Assembly: GCA_020851115.1 (NCBI GenBank)
Contig: JADZDJ010000115.1
Location: forward strand, 1 to 64,000
From: Pirellulales bacterium
Lineage (GTDB): Bacteria > Planctomycetota > Planctomycetia > Pirellulales > JADZDJ01
Length of the DNA: 64,000 nt
Direction of reading: 5' to 3'
Shown here: positions 36,476-45,942 of the stretch, piece by piece
How the letters are laid out: each line of letters begins with the position of its first letter
How positions within the stretch are numbered: the stretch's first letter is position 1
Program-made: the position numbers and the translations under genes
Notes under the pieces: model-generated
Databases searched by the model: none
Told to the model about the DNA's origin: nothing
The model's input: the letters and a program-made list of their open reading frames with translations, nothing else

Positions 36476-36801
36476 CGACAAACTTCGGGAGATTGGAAGC
36501 GGTGGCGCGCAGGATTTCGGCCACGATAATGATGGATCGGTTCGCTGTCGTCGTCATCTTCAGCCGTGCTTGCCCGCCTTGCGCACCTGGTATAGCCGGT
36601 GTTTAGAGAAAACAATGTATTTTACGCACGTTCCATGCAATGCGAGTGCCAGATTGGGAAGGGTTGACCAAGCCAGTGGCAAGCCGAGACAGAATAGAGG
36701 AAGCGACCGCTTGCTTGAGTAAGCTGCGCTGCAATCGTCCATTAAGGTTTGCCGGCAATATTGCTTCAGCGACTACTGTTGAAGCCAGGCAGATTCTTCG
36801 C
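36476..36801. other. Divergent promoter region
   Basis: About 325 bases between the HTTM-partner gene and the beta-helix gene. The frame of the latter stays open back to 36640, but that part lacks a signal peptide and is not family-like. No promoter pair stands out. Confidence 0.35.
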
Positions 36802-37737
36802 ATGATTCTTAAAATCTTCACTACCGCGGCGTTTTCCGGCCTGCTGTTGGCACTCGGTTTGCCAGCCGCCGCACGCGATCTATACGTCAACAACGTCAGC
36901 GGCGACGATTTGTTCGATGGATTGGCGGCAGAGTGGGAATATCCTGGACATGGGCCGAATCAAACGATTTGGCGAGCACTGCGTTCGGCACTGCCGGGAG
37001 ATCACATTAATCTTGCGAAAACCAGCGAGCCGTATCGAGAAAGCATCAGCCTGGTGGGCAGCCGGCGCAGCGGCCATGTGTTGCATCGATTCGTGCTCGA
37101 AGGCAGCGGTGCGACCCTTGACGGCTCGCGACTGGTGCCGCCAGGAGCTTGGCGCTTCGTGCGCGGTGAGGTTTTCCGCTTTCAACCTGAACGGATGGAC
37201 TTCCAGCAATTATTTCGCGACGGACTGCCTCTTGTCGAGCGACCCTATTCCTCGATTTTCGATCACAAGTTGGAGCTTGATCCGCTCCAATGGGCGTTGG
37301 CCGACGGCTGGATCTATTTTCGCGCGGAGAAAGGCCGAGTTCCGCAGGATTATCGGCTAAGCTATGCTTCTCTGCGCACCGGTATTACGGCGTATCAAGT
37401 CGAGGGCATCGAAATCAGCAACTTGATCGTGCAAGGCTTCCAACTTGACGGTATCCACCTGAACGATGCTGTCGGCCCGTCGGTCATATCTGGCGTCATT
37501 GCGCGCGGCAACGGCCGCAGCGGCATCGCGGTGAGCGGTGTCTCGGACGTCGTATTGGAAGGTTGCTTGCTGGGCGACAATGGGCACTACCAGTTGCTCG
37601 TGCAAGAATTTGGCAAAGTCAACCTGCTGAATTGCAATCTGCTCGACAATACAGGGCCAAAATGGAAAATACGCAACAGCGGAAAACTGCGCATCGATGG
37701 AGAAATTCCGATGACGAATTCGAGCGACCGACGGTAG
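36802..37737 (+). CDS. Secreted right-handed beta-helix protein
   Basis: The 311-residue product starts with a signal peptide (ILKIFTTAAFSGLLLALGLP, cut near AAARDLYVNN). DLYVNNVSGDDLFDGLAA is the usual opening of planctomycete beta-helix proteins. Later rungs read LIVQGFQLDGIHLNDAVG, SGVIARGNGRSGIAVSG and LEGCLLGDNGHYQLLVQE. Such folds are common in pectate lyases and polysaccharide-binding proteins; no catalytic triad is evident. The start at 36802 is chosen because it begins the signal peptide; the frame is open further upstream. Confidence 0.75.
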   Translation: MILKIFTTAAFSGLLLALGLPAAARDLYVNNVSGDDLFDGLAAEWEYPGHGPNQTIWRALRSALPGDHINLAKTSEPYRESISLVGSRRSGHVLHRFVLEGSGATLDGSRLVPPGAWRFVRGEVFRFQPERMDFQQLFRDGLPLVERPYSSIFDHKLELDPLQWALADGWIYFRAEKGRVPQDYRLSYASLRTGITAYQVEGIEISNLIVQGFQLDGIHLNDAVGPSVISGVIARGNGRSGIAVSGVSDVVLEGCLLGDNGHYQLLVQEFGKVNLLNCNLLDNTGPKWKIRNSGKLRIDGEIPMTNSSDRR

Positions 37738-37909
37738 CCGCCTATTTGGCGGCGGAGATGGCCGCAAGGCCGATCATGCCTTGAAAATCCGCCTCCTTCT
37801 GCGTTATCAAGGACGGATTACTCGCCATTGCCGTTGCTGAAACCCAGGCATCAAGCTGCCCGATGCTTCACCCCGCCGGCCGGCTTCTCGGACTGCCGAG
37901 GAGTTTCGA

Positions 37910-38989
37910 TTAATAGGCCGAAGCGAGCGATTCCGGATGTGGATCGCAATTGTCTCCTTCGGCAACTTCATGCGCTTCGTGCAGCACTTCCGACATTTCG
38001 CGACGGCTCCAAACGTAGACGACCGCTCCCACAGCGGCAATTAGGACGGTAATCACTCGATATCCCAGCGCCACCAGCAATCCCGCGCTGGCGGCTGCTT
38101 CGGTCCCTCCTGGCAAATACTGATAGAGCGTTTTCACAACCAGCTCAAAAGTTCCAAGCCCATTCGGCGCCAGTGGAATCGCACCCGTTGCCATTGCGGT
38201 TGGCACGATCACAAAATGGGAGTCGAGCGACGGGGCGTCGCTAAGCAGGCCGATGGCGATCAGCCAGATGCCGACCGCGTAGAGCGCGTGAACTCCGACG
38301 CTCATCAGCACCGCGAGCGGCATGGCCCAAAAATGACGGTAGTACATTCGGTTTGCCTTCGCCAAACGTTCGAGAATCGGGCCGATGCGCGGCAGGCTTT
38401 GCAGCCATCGAGAAACCACCCCCTCAGCAAAGCTGGGAAGCGACGATGCAATCAGCGCCACCGTACCAACGCCAGTACACCAAAACATGACCTGGCACGC
38501 AATGCGAACTTGGTCTGCGTTCGATCGCCAGACGCCGGTGAACAAAATAGCCGCGGTGCCAACGAGAAATAATGCATACAAGCCGACCAAGCGGTCGACG
38601 ATGACGGTGATGGCAACTTCCGCGCGCCGGCCAGGCCGATCGCGCGCCAAAAAGACGGCCTTGAATAAGTCGCCGCCGACGCTACCGGGCGAAACGAAAT
38701 TCAAAAGGTAACCGAGAAAGCCCAAACGAAAAGCATCACGCACTCGAAGCGGAATCTGCAATACGCGGACCAAGTAGTACCAGCGCCCGATGGTCAAGGC
38801 GACGGCGACAAAACAAAGCAGCAACGCCAGCGCGAGATAGCCCCAATGCTTAGGCTCATTTCGCAGCCTCACAAAACTGTCGTTCCGCGTGGCGTCGTAG
38901 AGCAAGTAAGCGAGTATCGCCACCGGCACGCCCCATCGCAGCAGATTCCAGAGTAATTTCTTCACAAGTCGTGGTAGGCGCTGCTGCAA
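37910..38989 (-). CDS. Lysylphosphatidylglycerol synthase-like/flippase-like membrane protein
   Basis: A 359-residue polytopic protein of the AglD/UPF0104 (LPG synthase TM) group. GYLLNFVSPGSVGGDLFKAV is the family block near residue 95, and TAMATGAIPLAPNGLGTFEL lies in the second half. Members are MprF-like membrane modules thought to move or modify lipids, and the soluble aminoacyl-transferase half of MprF is absent here. The ATG at 38989 precedes a short basic stretch and the first helix. Confidence 0.8.
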   Translation of the reverse strand: MQQRLPRLVKKLLWNLLRWGVPVAILAYLLYDATRNDSFVRLRNEPKHWGYLALALLLCFVAVALTIGRWYYLVRVLQIPLRVRDAFRLGFLGYLLNFVSPGSVGGDLFKAVFLARDRPGRRAEVAITVIVDRLVGLYALFLVGTAAILFTGVWRSNADQVRIACQVMFWCTGVGTVALIASSLPSFAEGVVSRWLQSLPRIGPILERLAKANRMYYRHFWAMPLAVLMSVGVHALYAVGIWLIAIGLLSDAPSLDSHFVIVPTAMATGAIPLAPNGLGTFELVVKTLYQYLPGGTEAAASAGLLVALGYRVITVLIAAVGAVVYVWSRREMSEVLHEAHEVAEGDNCDPHPESLASAY

Positions 38990-39089
38990 GACGCACCGAT
39001 GTCGATCCTTTACTCCGCGTAGTTCCGGTTCCGTCGCGCGGAGCGAGACGACAGCATCAGTTGGCCTTGTCGGTTGCTCGCATCACGGC

Positions 39090-39118
39090 TTGACAACCCG
39101 CGATGCGGCCGATAGGGT
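39090..39118 (+). promoter_or_regulatory. Promoter of tRNA-Ala
   Basis: TTGACA at 39090-39095, a 17-base spacer and TAGGGT at 39113-39118. Transcription would begin near 39125, about 17 bases before the mature tRNA. Confidence 0.5.
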
Positions 39119-39141
39119 TGATAGTTTACTGTGTGCCCTAC

Positions 39142-39214
39142 GGGGGATTAGCTCAGTTGGGAGAGCGTCTGGCTGGCAGCCAGAAGGTCAGGGGTTCAAG
39201 TCCCCTATCCTCCA
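39142..39214 (+). tRNA. tRNA-Ala (anticodon GGC)
   Basis: A full cloverleaf. The acceptor stem GGGGGAT pairs with ATCCTCC with one G-T pair, followed by T8 A9 and a D arm GCTC...GAGC. The anticodon stem TCTGG/CCAGA encloses CTGGCAG, giving anticodon GGC (Ala). The T arm is AGGGG TTCAAGT CCCCT, and the discriminator is A. CCA is not encoded. It reads GCC, and also GCU by wobble. Confidence 0.95.
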
Positions 39215-39400
39215 TTCCGTTTCACGAGTCGTTTCGACAGGCACAATGGGCCCCTTCCAGGGAAGGATCGTCGCACGATTGCAGGGCGCCGTCAAGAGCA
39301 GTGGCCGTCTGAGGTTGGTAGTCGAATGACCCGTTGAATCCAGCGACTTGCCGACGAGATCGAGCCAACCGCCGCATTTCCCGCTACGGCAGCAGGCCCT

Positions 39401-40726
39401 ATGGCAACCGAGCCCGCCTTCTCTCGCTCCGCGCCGCCCACCGCCCCGCCGTTGCCTCTCGGATTGAACGTCCGGTTGTCGGCGATGATGTTTTTGCAGT
39501 ATGCGATTTGGGGTGCGTGGCTGCCGTTGTTTTTCGCGTTTCTCACCGAACGCCCCCTCGCCCCCTTCACCGGAGAACAAGCGGGGTTGCTGTTTGGAGT
39601 GGCGGCGGTCGGCGCCATCATTGCTCCCTTTCTGGCTGGGCAAATTGCGGATCGCTATTTTTCCACAGAAAGATTTTTGGGACTCAGCCATTTGATCGGC
39701 GCTGGATTGATCTGGCAACTCGGCTCGCTAACCACGTTCAAGTCGCTGTTAGTATTCGGTTTCTTTTATTCCTTGATTTACGCGCCGACACTATCGTTGA
39801 CGAATGCCTTGGCGTTTCACCACTTACCCGATCGCGATCGAGACTTCGGCCGCGTTCGCGTGTGGGGGACCGTCGGATGGATTGTGGTCGGAATTGGAAT
39901 GGGGCAATGGCTGTTGAGAATGCACACGCCGCTTGGCGAGGAAGTCGCCGCCGAACAGATTCGGTCTGCGCACGTTCTGGGAATGGCCGATGCATTCCGC
40001 CTCAGTGGAGTGCTGGGCATTATCTTGGGCATTTATTGTTTTTTTCTGCCGCATACGCCGCCGCAAAAAGGTGAATCAAAGTTTGCTGCCGGCGAGGCGA
40101 TGCAGGAAATCAAGCGGAATCCGCTGCTGACGTTGTTTCTCATCGCATTTCCAGTCAGTTGTATCCATCAGTTTTACTTCGTTCGTACCGAAGGCTTTCT
40201 TGGTCACCTTAAAGTTCGTTCGGCACTGTTCGATTCGATTTTTGGCGTTGGGGGCGGACCGATGACCATCGGTCAGATTTCCGAATTGATTGTCTTGGCC
40301 GTAATCCCCCTGGTCGTGAAGCGGTATTCGCGGAAGACGATTCTGTCGGTCGGTTTACTAGCGTATGTGGTGCGGTTCGCCGTATTCGCCTATTTGCCAG
40401 AACCAGTTTTTGTCGTGCCGGCGCTAGCGCTGCATGGGCTGTGCTTTGGTTGCTTTTTCTTTCTGGCGTTCTTGATTGTCGACGAAAATACTTCAAGCGA
40501 CGTGCGTGCCAGCGCGCAGAGTTTGTTCAATCTGATTGTGCTTGGGTTGGGAGTGATCGTCGGCAATATTGCGGCCGGACAGATCGATAAACTTGCCAAG
40601 CCAGCGGGCGCATCGGAGGCGAATTTTCGTGTGTTGTTCGGCGTCCCCATGTGGGTTTCCATCGCGTGCTTGCTGGCGCTTTGGTTGTTCTATCCTTCGC
40701 AGGACCGCACGAAAACACCTGCGTAA
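39401..40726 (+). CDS. Nucleoside:H+ symporter (NupG/XapB-type MFS)
   Basis: A 441-residue transporter with about 12 membrane helices. The opening RLSAMMFLQYAIWGAWLPLF and the segment FHHLPDRDRDFGRVRVWGTVGWI are typical of the nucleoside:H+ symporter family, in which the gate-forming GxxRxWGTVGW block is conserved. It imports nucleosides into the cytoplasm. It stands next to a membrane-protein gene with no obvious link. ATG at 39401 begins about 26 residues before the first helix. Confidence 0.85.
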   Translation: MATEPAFSRSAPPTAPPLPLGLNVRLSAMMFLQYAIWGAWLPLFFAFLTERPLAPFTGEQAGLLFGVAAVGAIIAPFLAGQIADRYFSTERFLGLSHLIGAGLIWQLGSLTTFKSLLVFGFFYSLIYAPTLSLTNALAFHHLPDRDRDFGRVRVWGTVGWIVVGIGMGQWLLRMHTPLGEEVAAEQIRSAHVLGMADAFRLSGVLGIILGIYCFFLPHTPPQKGESKFAAGEAMQEIKRNPLLTLFLIAFPVSCIHQFYFVRTEGFLGHLKVRSALFDSIFGVGGGPMTIGQISELIVLAVIPLVVKRYSRKTILSVGLLAYVVRFAVFAYLPEPVFVVPALALHGLCFGCFFFLAFLIVDENTSSDVRASAQSLFNLIVLGLGVIVGNIAAGQIDKLAKPAGASEANFRVLFGVPMWVSIACLLALWLFYPSQDRTKTPA

Positions 40727-40804
40727 TCCACGTTGGCAGAGCCAGGCAAGTCCATAAGCTAGATTTGCATGGGTGAACCGAACACTCATGAATCTTGCCT
40801 TTCC

Positions 40805-41920
40805 ATGAATCTTGCATCGAGCAGCAGCTTTGCCCGATTGTCGCCGTCCGCCGCGCGAATTGTACTTGCCGTTACGCTGTCGGCGATTGCCCTGTGCATG
40901 TGGATTACTTTTTCGCCCTGGGCCAGCGGATTCGCCGATAAGCCCAACCGCGGCGCAGGGGATGTCGAACTGTATCAGGCGGAGGTCCACCGGATTTATG
41001 GGGGGGAGGATTATTATCAAGCCGCGGCGACGGAACTTCGCGCCCGCGGTTATCCCACGACCAGCGTATTCAATTGGCGGACGCCGCTGCCGATGTGGCT
41101 CATCGGACGTCTTCCGGGCGAATGGGCCGGGCGACTTTTAATCGGTGGCTTGGCAGCGCTGGTTTTGATTCTTGGAACCTACATCACGGCGCGCGACGCG
41201 GATCCGATGGCGGCGACCATGGCGGGGCTGCTACTCGTGGGTGCGCTGATGCCGGCCTGGCTGGGCAACGTCTATGTAATGCCCGTCGTATGGGCCGGAG
41301 CGCTGATCGCGCTTTCGGCCTGCCTCTACTCGCTAAACCTTCGCGGTTGGGCGTTTGGAGCCGGACTGGCGGCGCTATTTGTTCGCGAATTGGCCGCACC
41401 TTACTGTGTAATTTGCCTACTGCTGGCAATGAAAGACCGGCAGCAGCGCGAAGTCGTCGCATGGTTGACTGGGTTTGCACTGTATGTCGTCTTTTTTGCA
41501 TGGCACCATACCCAAGTCATGTCGCTCATTGGCCCGAATGAAGCAGTGCATGCCAATAGCTGGCTACAATATGGCGGAGCGTCATTTGTGATTTCACTGG
41601 CGCAAATGAACGCCTATTTGCTGTTGCTGCCGCAATGGGTGGCTGCGATTTTTCTGGTACTTGCACTCTTGGGATTTGCCGGCTGGAATACGCCGACCGG
41701 GCAGCGCGTTGGCCTTACCGCGTGCGCGTTTGTATCGCTATTTGCGTTCATCGGACAGCCGATCAATCAGTATTGGGGATCGCTGCTTGCGCCACTGTTG
41801 TGCCTGGGCGCGGCGCGATCACCGGCCGCACTGGCCGAACTTTTCCGGCGGGTGACGGAAACGTCCCGAAGCGAGCAGGGAAGTGTCGCGACTGGGCTTG
41901 AGCAGTCGGGCGGCGTCTAA
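40805..41920 (+). CDS. Polytopic membrane protein of unknown function
   Basis: A 371-residue protein with about nine or ten hydrophobic helices and an exposed loop after the first (VELYQAEVHRIYGGEDYYQA). FNWRTPLPMWLIGRLPGEW is a possible conserved loop. The layout, with a large first outer loop holding acidic and Tyr residues, recalls GT-C-type or related integral membrane enzymes, but no motif confirms this. An upstream ATG at 40769 is possible. A 12-base duplication (CATGAATCTTGC at 40789-40800 and 40804-40815) places two similar starts close together. Confidence 0.6.
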   Translation: MNLASSSSFARLSPSAARIVLAVTLSAIALCMWITFSPWASGFADKPNRGAGDVELYQAEVHRIYGGEDYYQAAATELRARGYPTTSVFNWRTPLPMWLIGRLPGEWAGRLLIGGLAALVLILGTYITARDADPMAATMAGLLLVGALMPAWLGNVYVMPVVWAGALIALSACLYSLNLRGWAFGAGLAALFVRELAAPYCVICLLLAMKDRQQREVVAWLTGFALYVVFFAWHHTQVMSLIGPNEAVHANSWLQYGGASFVISLAQMNAYLLLLPQWVAAIFLVLALLGFAGWNTPTGQRVGLTACAFVSLFAFIGQPINQYWGSLLAPLLCLGAARSPAALAELFRRVTETSRSEQGSVATGLEQSGGV

Positions 41921-41942
41921 TCTAATGGCAGTTTTGAATTTT

Positions 41943-42032
41943 CCGTGGGGCAGGCATTCCTACCTACCAGCGCGAGATTGCGACGAGCCAGAAGCCTACC
42001 CCACGATGGCAGGCAGGTATGCCTGCCCCACA
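41943..42032. repeat. Dispersed inverted repeat of the GTGGGGCAGGC family, copy 2
   Basis: The best-preserved copy. The left arm CCGTGGGGCAGGCATTCC and the right arm GGCAGGTATGCCTGCCCCAC are inverted repeats around about 45 bases. It fills the gap between the membrane-protein gene and ftr and reaches within 25 bases of the ftr start. Confidence 0.75.
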
Positions 42033-42055
42033 TGGCCGCTATCGTACTGTTCACA

Positions 42056-42970
42056 ATGCAACTTGGAAGCACGCGGATCGATGACACGTTTGCCGAGGCT
42101 TTTCGCCTGCGGTATGCGCGGTTGGTGGTGACGGCTCATGACGATTACTGGCTTAATGTTGCGGTGCAGGCATTTTGCGGATACGCCACGTCGATTATCG
42201 CCTGCGATGCGGAAGCAGGCGTTGAACGCCGTTTGACCGCCGACGAAACGCTCGACCGTCGGCCTGGCGCGGCCATCTTGGTGTTCGGCTTTGCCCCCGA
42301 ACCGCTTGGCAAGGCAATTGCCAACCGTACTGGCCAATGCTTGATGACCTGTGCGTCAAGCGCCGTCTATGATGGATTGCCGGATGCCGCCGATCGAGTT
42401 CCGCTCGGCAAGCACTTGCGTTTTTTTGGCGATGGCTACCAGAAGAGCAAGCTCATCGATGGCCGTCGTTACTGGCGGATTCCCGTAATGGACGGCGAGT
42501 TTTTAGTTGAGGATAAATTGGGCGTTGAAAAAGGGGTTGGTGGAGGAAACATCATTGTTCAGGCGGCAAAGCTGGAACCCGCCTTGGCCGCCGTGCGGAG
42601 GGCAATTGATGCGATCTCCGCAATGCCCGGCGTGATTACGCCGTTTCCCGGCGGAGTAGCCCGCAGCGGCAGCAAGGTTGGATCACGCTACAAAGCCCTC
42701 AAGGCGTCAACGAGCGATGCGTTTTGCCCCACGCTGCGTGGCCGAGTAGAATCACGGCTACACCCGGAAACGAATCACGCCCTAGAAATCGTCATTGATG
42801 GAGTCGATGAAACGGCCGTCGGCCAAGCAATGGCAGCGGCAATGCGGGCGGCGGCGGCCGACGACGTCGTTGCGATTTCAGCCGGCAACTACGGCGGAAA
42901 GCTGGGGAAGTTTCATTTCCATTTGCGCGAGTTGCTCGGCAGAGCAGCACAAGACGCGTCCAGTTCATAA
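42056..42970 (+). CDS. ftr: Formylmethanofuran--H4MPT formyltransferase
   Basis: Transfers the formyl group between methanofuran and H4MPT; in bacteria it is part of the formyltransferase/hydrolase complex (FhcD) that releases formate. The 304 residues match Ftr: GSTRIDDTFAEAFRLRYARL at the start, ACDAEAGVERRLTADETLDR, LGVEKGVGGGNIIVQA, FPGGVARSGSKVGSRYK, and SAGNYGGKLGKFHFHL near the end. It works with mch at 20.1 kb. The other subunits FhcA, B and C are not in the window. The ATG at 42056 gives the family N-terminus; another at 42032 would add eight residues from the repeat. Confidence 0.92.
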   Translation: MQLGSTRIDDTFAEAFRLRYARLVVTAHDDYWLNVAVQAFCGYATSIIACDAEAGVERRLTADETLDRRPGAAILVFGFAPEPLGKAIANRTGQCLMTCASSAVYDGLPDAADRVPLGKHLRFFGDGYQKSKLIDGRRYWRIPVMDGEFLVEDKLGVEKGVGGGNIIVQAAKLEPALAAVRRAIDAISAMPGVITPFPGGVARSGSKVGSRYKALKASTSDAFCPTLRGRVESRLHPETNHALEIVIDGVDETAVGQAMAAAMRAAAADDVVAISAGNYGGKLGKFHFHLRELLGRAAQDASSS

Positions 42971-43030
42971 GTTCAGCGAGCCGCGCAAAACTGAGGCTGG
43001 AAATCGTCCGGCGATTCTGGTTCGCCTCGG

Positions 43031-44092
43031 ATGGCGGAGCCTACGTTGAAACAATTCCGCATGAAGTCCGATCGCATTCTTGCCGAGAACGAGTTGTTGC
43101 GTCGCCAGCTTGAGCGGCCCTATTCGTTCGACGATATTATCGGCGTTGGCCCGTTAATGCAGCATGTCTTCGCGACGATTCAGCAAGTGTCGGACTCCAA
43201 CGTCGATGTACTGGTCATTGGCGAAACCGGCACCGGCAAGGAACTCGTTGCCCGCGCAATTCATCGCCTCAGCGCACGGGCCAAAGGGGCTTTTGTGCCG
43301 GTCGATTGCGGCGCGATTCCAGAGAATTTGCTCGAAAGCGAACTATTTGGCCACGAGCGCGGGGCATTTACAGGGGCCGAGCACCGTCGAATCGGGCTAT
43401 TAGAGTATGCCGACGGCGGAACGTTTTTTCTCGACGAACTTGGCGAGTTGCCGCTGCAATTGCAGCCGAAACTGCTGCGAACCTTGCAAGAGCGCAAAGT
43501 TCGGCGCGTGGGTGGGCGAGAGGAAATCGCCGTCGATGTACGACTGATCGCGGCTACGTCGCGCGATTTGGAAGCGATGATTCGACAAGAGCGATTTCGG
43601 CAAGATTTGTATTACCGCATCAATGTAGTGCGCATCGAATTGCCGCCGTTGCGCGTGCGCGGCGACGACATTGGACTGTTGGCCGAGTATTTCACAAATC
43701 GCTATAGCCGCGAAATGGGCAAGACAATTCCAAGCATCTCCGTGGAAGCGTATCAAGTGCTGAAACAGTATCCGTGGCCGGGCAATGTGCGAGAATTACA
43801 AAATGTCATCCGCCGGGCAATTGCCCTATCCAAGGATACCGCCATCGATTTAGACGATTTGCCCGATGAAGTGATCGTCGCCTCCGGTCAACGCGATTCG
43901 ACCGACGCGGTGGGATATTTTCAACTCCGCGATCAGTACGTAGCGACCTTCGAGCGAAAATATTTGACCGACCTGTTAAATCGCTACAGTGGTGATGTAC
44001 GCGCCGCCGCGCGGGAAGCAAAACTTCCGCGCGGGACGCTGTATCGGCTCATGAAGAATCATCAGATTGATGGCAATGATTTTCGGCCATGA
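43031..44092 (+). CDS. Sigma-54 dependent activator without receiver domain
   Basis: A 353-residue bacterial enhancer-binding protein. A short N-terminal coiled coil ([17 protein letters not shown]) leads into the AAA+ domain with Walker [15 protein letters not shown] (sigma-54 contact) and Walker [11 protein letters not shown]. The C-terminus is a Fis-type HTH ([18 protein letters not shown]). No receiver, GAF or PAS domain is present, so it may be regulated by another protein, as PspF is, or be always active. No sigma-54 promoter (GG-N10-GC) was located nearby, so its targets are unknown. A two-repeat stretch separates it from the next gene. Confidence 0.88.
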   Translation: MAEPTLKQFRMKSDRILAENELLRRQLERPYSFDDIIGVGPLMQHVFATIQQVSDSNVDVLVIGETGTGKELVARAIHRLSARAKGAFVPVDCGAIPENLLESELFGHERGAFTGAEHRRIGLLEYADGGTFFLDELGELPLQLQPKLLRTLQERKVRRVGGREEIAVDVRLIAATSRDLEAMIRQERFRQDLYYRINVVRIELPPLRVRGDDIGLLAEYFTNRYSREMGKTIPSISVEAYQVLKQYPWPGNVRELQNVIRRAIALSKDTAIDLDDLPDEVIVASGQRDSTDAVGYFQLRDQYVATFERKYLTDLLNRYSGDVRAAAREAKLPRGTLYRLMKNHQIDGNDFRP

Positions 44093-44100
44093 CATTTTCC

Positions 44101-44142
44101 TGCGCTGGCACTGCCAGCAGGCAGGAATGTCTGCCCTACATG
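44101..44142. repeat. Dispersed GGCAGGC-type repeat, copy 3
   Basis: On the minus strand it reads GTAGGGCAGACATTCCTGCC and then TGCTGGCAGTGCC, a short member of the family at 41943-42032 and 53910-53981. It lies between the activator and the dehydrogenase genes. Confidence 0.55.
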
Positions 44143-44149
44143 AGCTCAA

Positions 44150-44168
44150 CCTTGAACCCCGAACCCTC
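44150..44168. repeat. CCCTGAA-type repeat, degenerate copy
   Basis: ACCTTGAACCCCGAACCCT, two degenerate heptamer units directly before the dehydrogenase start. Relatives are at 8209-8233 and 16813-16841. Confidence 0.45.
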
Positions 44169-44171
44169 TTT

Positions 44172-45137
44172 ATGCACCGCGTTTTACTCACCGACTATGC
44201 CTGGGCGGATTTGGAAATCGAGCGAACAATTTTGCACGAATCCGACGCAGAATTGATCGTCGCCAAACAAGGGGACGCCCAATCGCTGGCGAAATTGGCT
44301 CGCGATTGCGACGCGATCATGACCAATTGGGCAAAAGTCTCCGAATCGGTGATTGCCGCCGCGCCGCAGTGCAAAATCATTTCGCGGCTGGGAATTGGAC
44401 TGGACAACATCGACGTCGCAGCGGCAACCCGCCGAGGTATTATCGTCACGAATGTGCCGGATTATTGCATCGTCGAAGTGGCCGAGCATGCGCTGGCATT
44501 GATCTTGGCTCTGGCCCGCAAAGTGGCGTTTTATCACTACGAAACGATGCAGAGGCGATACAATTTGCAGGACGGGCCTGCCTTGCGGCGAATCGAAGGA
44601 CAGACGCTCGGCATTGTCGGATATGGCAACATCGGCCGCAAGTTGGCGGAAAAAGCCCTGGGAATCGGCCTGAAAGTGCTGGCCACCGGCCGCGCGCGAA
44701 AGGATGCATCGCAACTGCCCAGGGGAGTTTGCTGGCGCGAAATGGATGAACTACTCACTGAGAGCGATTACATCAGCCTGCATGTCCCCCATACGCCAGA
44801 AACACAATCCATGATCGGGGCCTCTTCGCTAGCCAAAATGAAGCCGTCGGCCTATCTAATCAACACGGCCCGTGGCGGGCTGATCGATCATGCGGCGCTA
44901 TCGGCGGCATTGAAGGCCGGACAGATTGCAGGGGCGGCGCTCGACGTGCAAGAATCCGAACCGCCCGACCTATCTCAGCCCCCTTACGACGATCCGCGAG
45001 TGATCGTTACGCCACACGCGGCGTTTGTCTCGGTCGAATCGTTGGAAAACCTTCGCAGCCGCACGGCTCGTCAAGTGGCCACACGCCTGCAAGGAGGCTG
45101 GCCGGAGCACATCGTCAACCCACTCGTGTTACAATAG
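44172..45137 (+). CDS. D-isomer-specific 2-hydroxyacid dehydrogenase
   Basis: A 321-residue NAD-dependent dehydrogenase of the D-2-hydroxyacid/PGDH/CtBP group. The nucleotide fold shows GIVGYGNIGRKLAEKAL, the substrate Arg lies in INTARGGLIDHAAL, and the catalytic His in VTPHAAFVSVE near the C-terminus. The substrate is not readable; CtBP-like and phosphoglycerate dehydrogenase-like forms are both possible, but there is no C-terminal ACT domain. The frame is open back to 44067, but that part is repeat DNA. The ATG at 44172 starts the beta strand HRVLLTDYAW. Confidence 0.82.
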   Translation: MHRVLLTDYAWADLEIERTILHESDAELIVAKQGDAQSLAKLARDCDAIMTNWAKVSESVIAAAPQCKIISRLGIGLDNIDVAAATRRGIIVTNVPDYCIVEVAEHALALILALARKVAFYHYETMQRRYNLQDGPALRRIEGQTLGIVGYGNIGRKLAEKALGIGLKVLATGRARKDASQLPRGVCWREMDELLTESDYISLHVPHTPETQSMIGASSLAKMKPSAYLINTARGGLIDHAALSAALKAGQIAGAALDVQESEPPDLSQPPYDDPRVIVTPHAAFVSVESLENLRSRTARQVATRLQGGWPEHIVNPLVLQ

Positions 45138-45300
45138 CCGTAGCGTGTAGCATCGGATTTCGCCAACCGGTGCGGAGCAAGAAGCATCACTTCTCGATGG
45201 GCATTCGATTGCTGTAGAATGCTGCGCATTCCGATGTTTATTGCTTCGCTCAGGTTGGACGCAACCTGGGCTACCCGCTGCATTGATGCAGACTTGGCCA

Positions 45301-45894
45301 TTATGCGAATTCTTCCAAAATCAATCGCACGGCATCCGCCGCCAGACTGGCCGGCAGAGATGGCGTGCCGTGGGGTTCGTTCACCGTTTGCGAAATGTCG
45401 AGCGGCACGTGAATGAAGGCCGTCTGAACTTTCAGGCCCATTCGCTCGGCCAGATAGTGTGACCAGTACATCGTTGCATTGCACAAATACGTGCCTGCAT
45501 GATATGACACTTGCGCAGGAATGCCGGCGCGGCGCAGTTTCACCGCCCAGTTGTCCACGGGCAACGCCGTGCGGTAGGCGACTGGGCCGTCGCTGGCCAA
45601 CGGGCGGTACTGATCGGGCGATTGGCTATACGACCCGCCGATATTCAACCCAATTGCCTCGAGTTGAATTCGCGAACTACCCGGCGCTTGGCCAACGTGT
45701 AACGCGAAGTCGAACCTTTGCGACAAGTCTTCCGCCAGCCGCTCCTTCATCGCGGAGAAATCCACGGGATACAACCGGGTGACCAATTGCGGATGAGCCG
45801 GCAAACATTGCGTCAAATGTACCAAGGCTAGCCAACTGGCGTTTGCCTTCCAACGATCGTACGGCTCGAAGGCAGTTAGTAAAACGCGAGTCAT
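45301..45894 (-). CDS. pcp: Pyroglutamyl-peptidase I (peptidase C15)
   Basis: A cytoplasmic cysteine peptidase that removes N-terminal pyroglutamate. The 197 residues have the family length. The catalytic Glu lies in QLEAIGLN (about residue 78), the nucleophile Cys in GTYLCNATMY (about 138), and the His in FIHVPLD (about 163). The usual second block AGTFVCN is here AGTYLCN. It starts TRVLLTAFEPYDRWKANAS, matching the C15 N-terminus. It follows the convergent dehydrogenase gene with about 160 bases between. Confidence 0.87.
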   Translation of the reverse strand: MTRVLLTAFEPYDRWKANASWLALVHLTQCLPAHPQLVTRLYPVDFSAMKERLAEDLSQRFDFALHVGQAPGSSRIQLEAIGLNIGGSYSQSPDQYRPLASDGPVAYRTALPVDNWAVKLRRAGIPAQVSYHAGTYLCNATMYWSHYLAERMGLKVQTAFIHVPLDISQTVNEPHGTPSLPASLAADAVRLILEEFA

Positions 45895-45942
45895 GGTGAA
45901 AGAGATGCCTGGTGGTCGGGTGTGGATACCGCTGACATCGAG

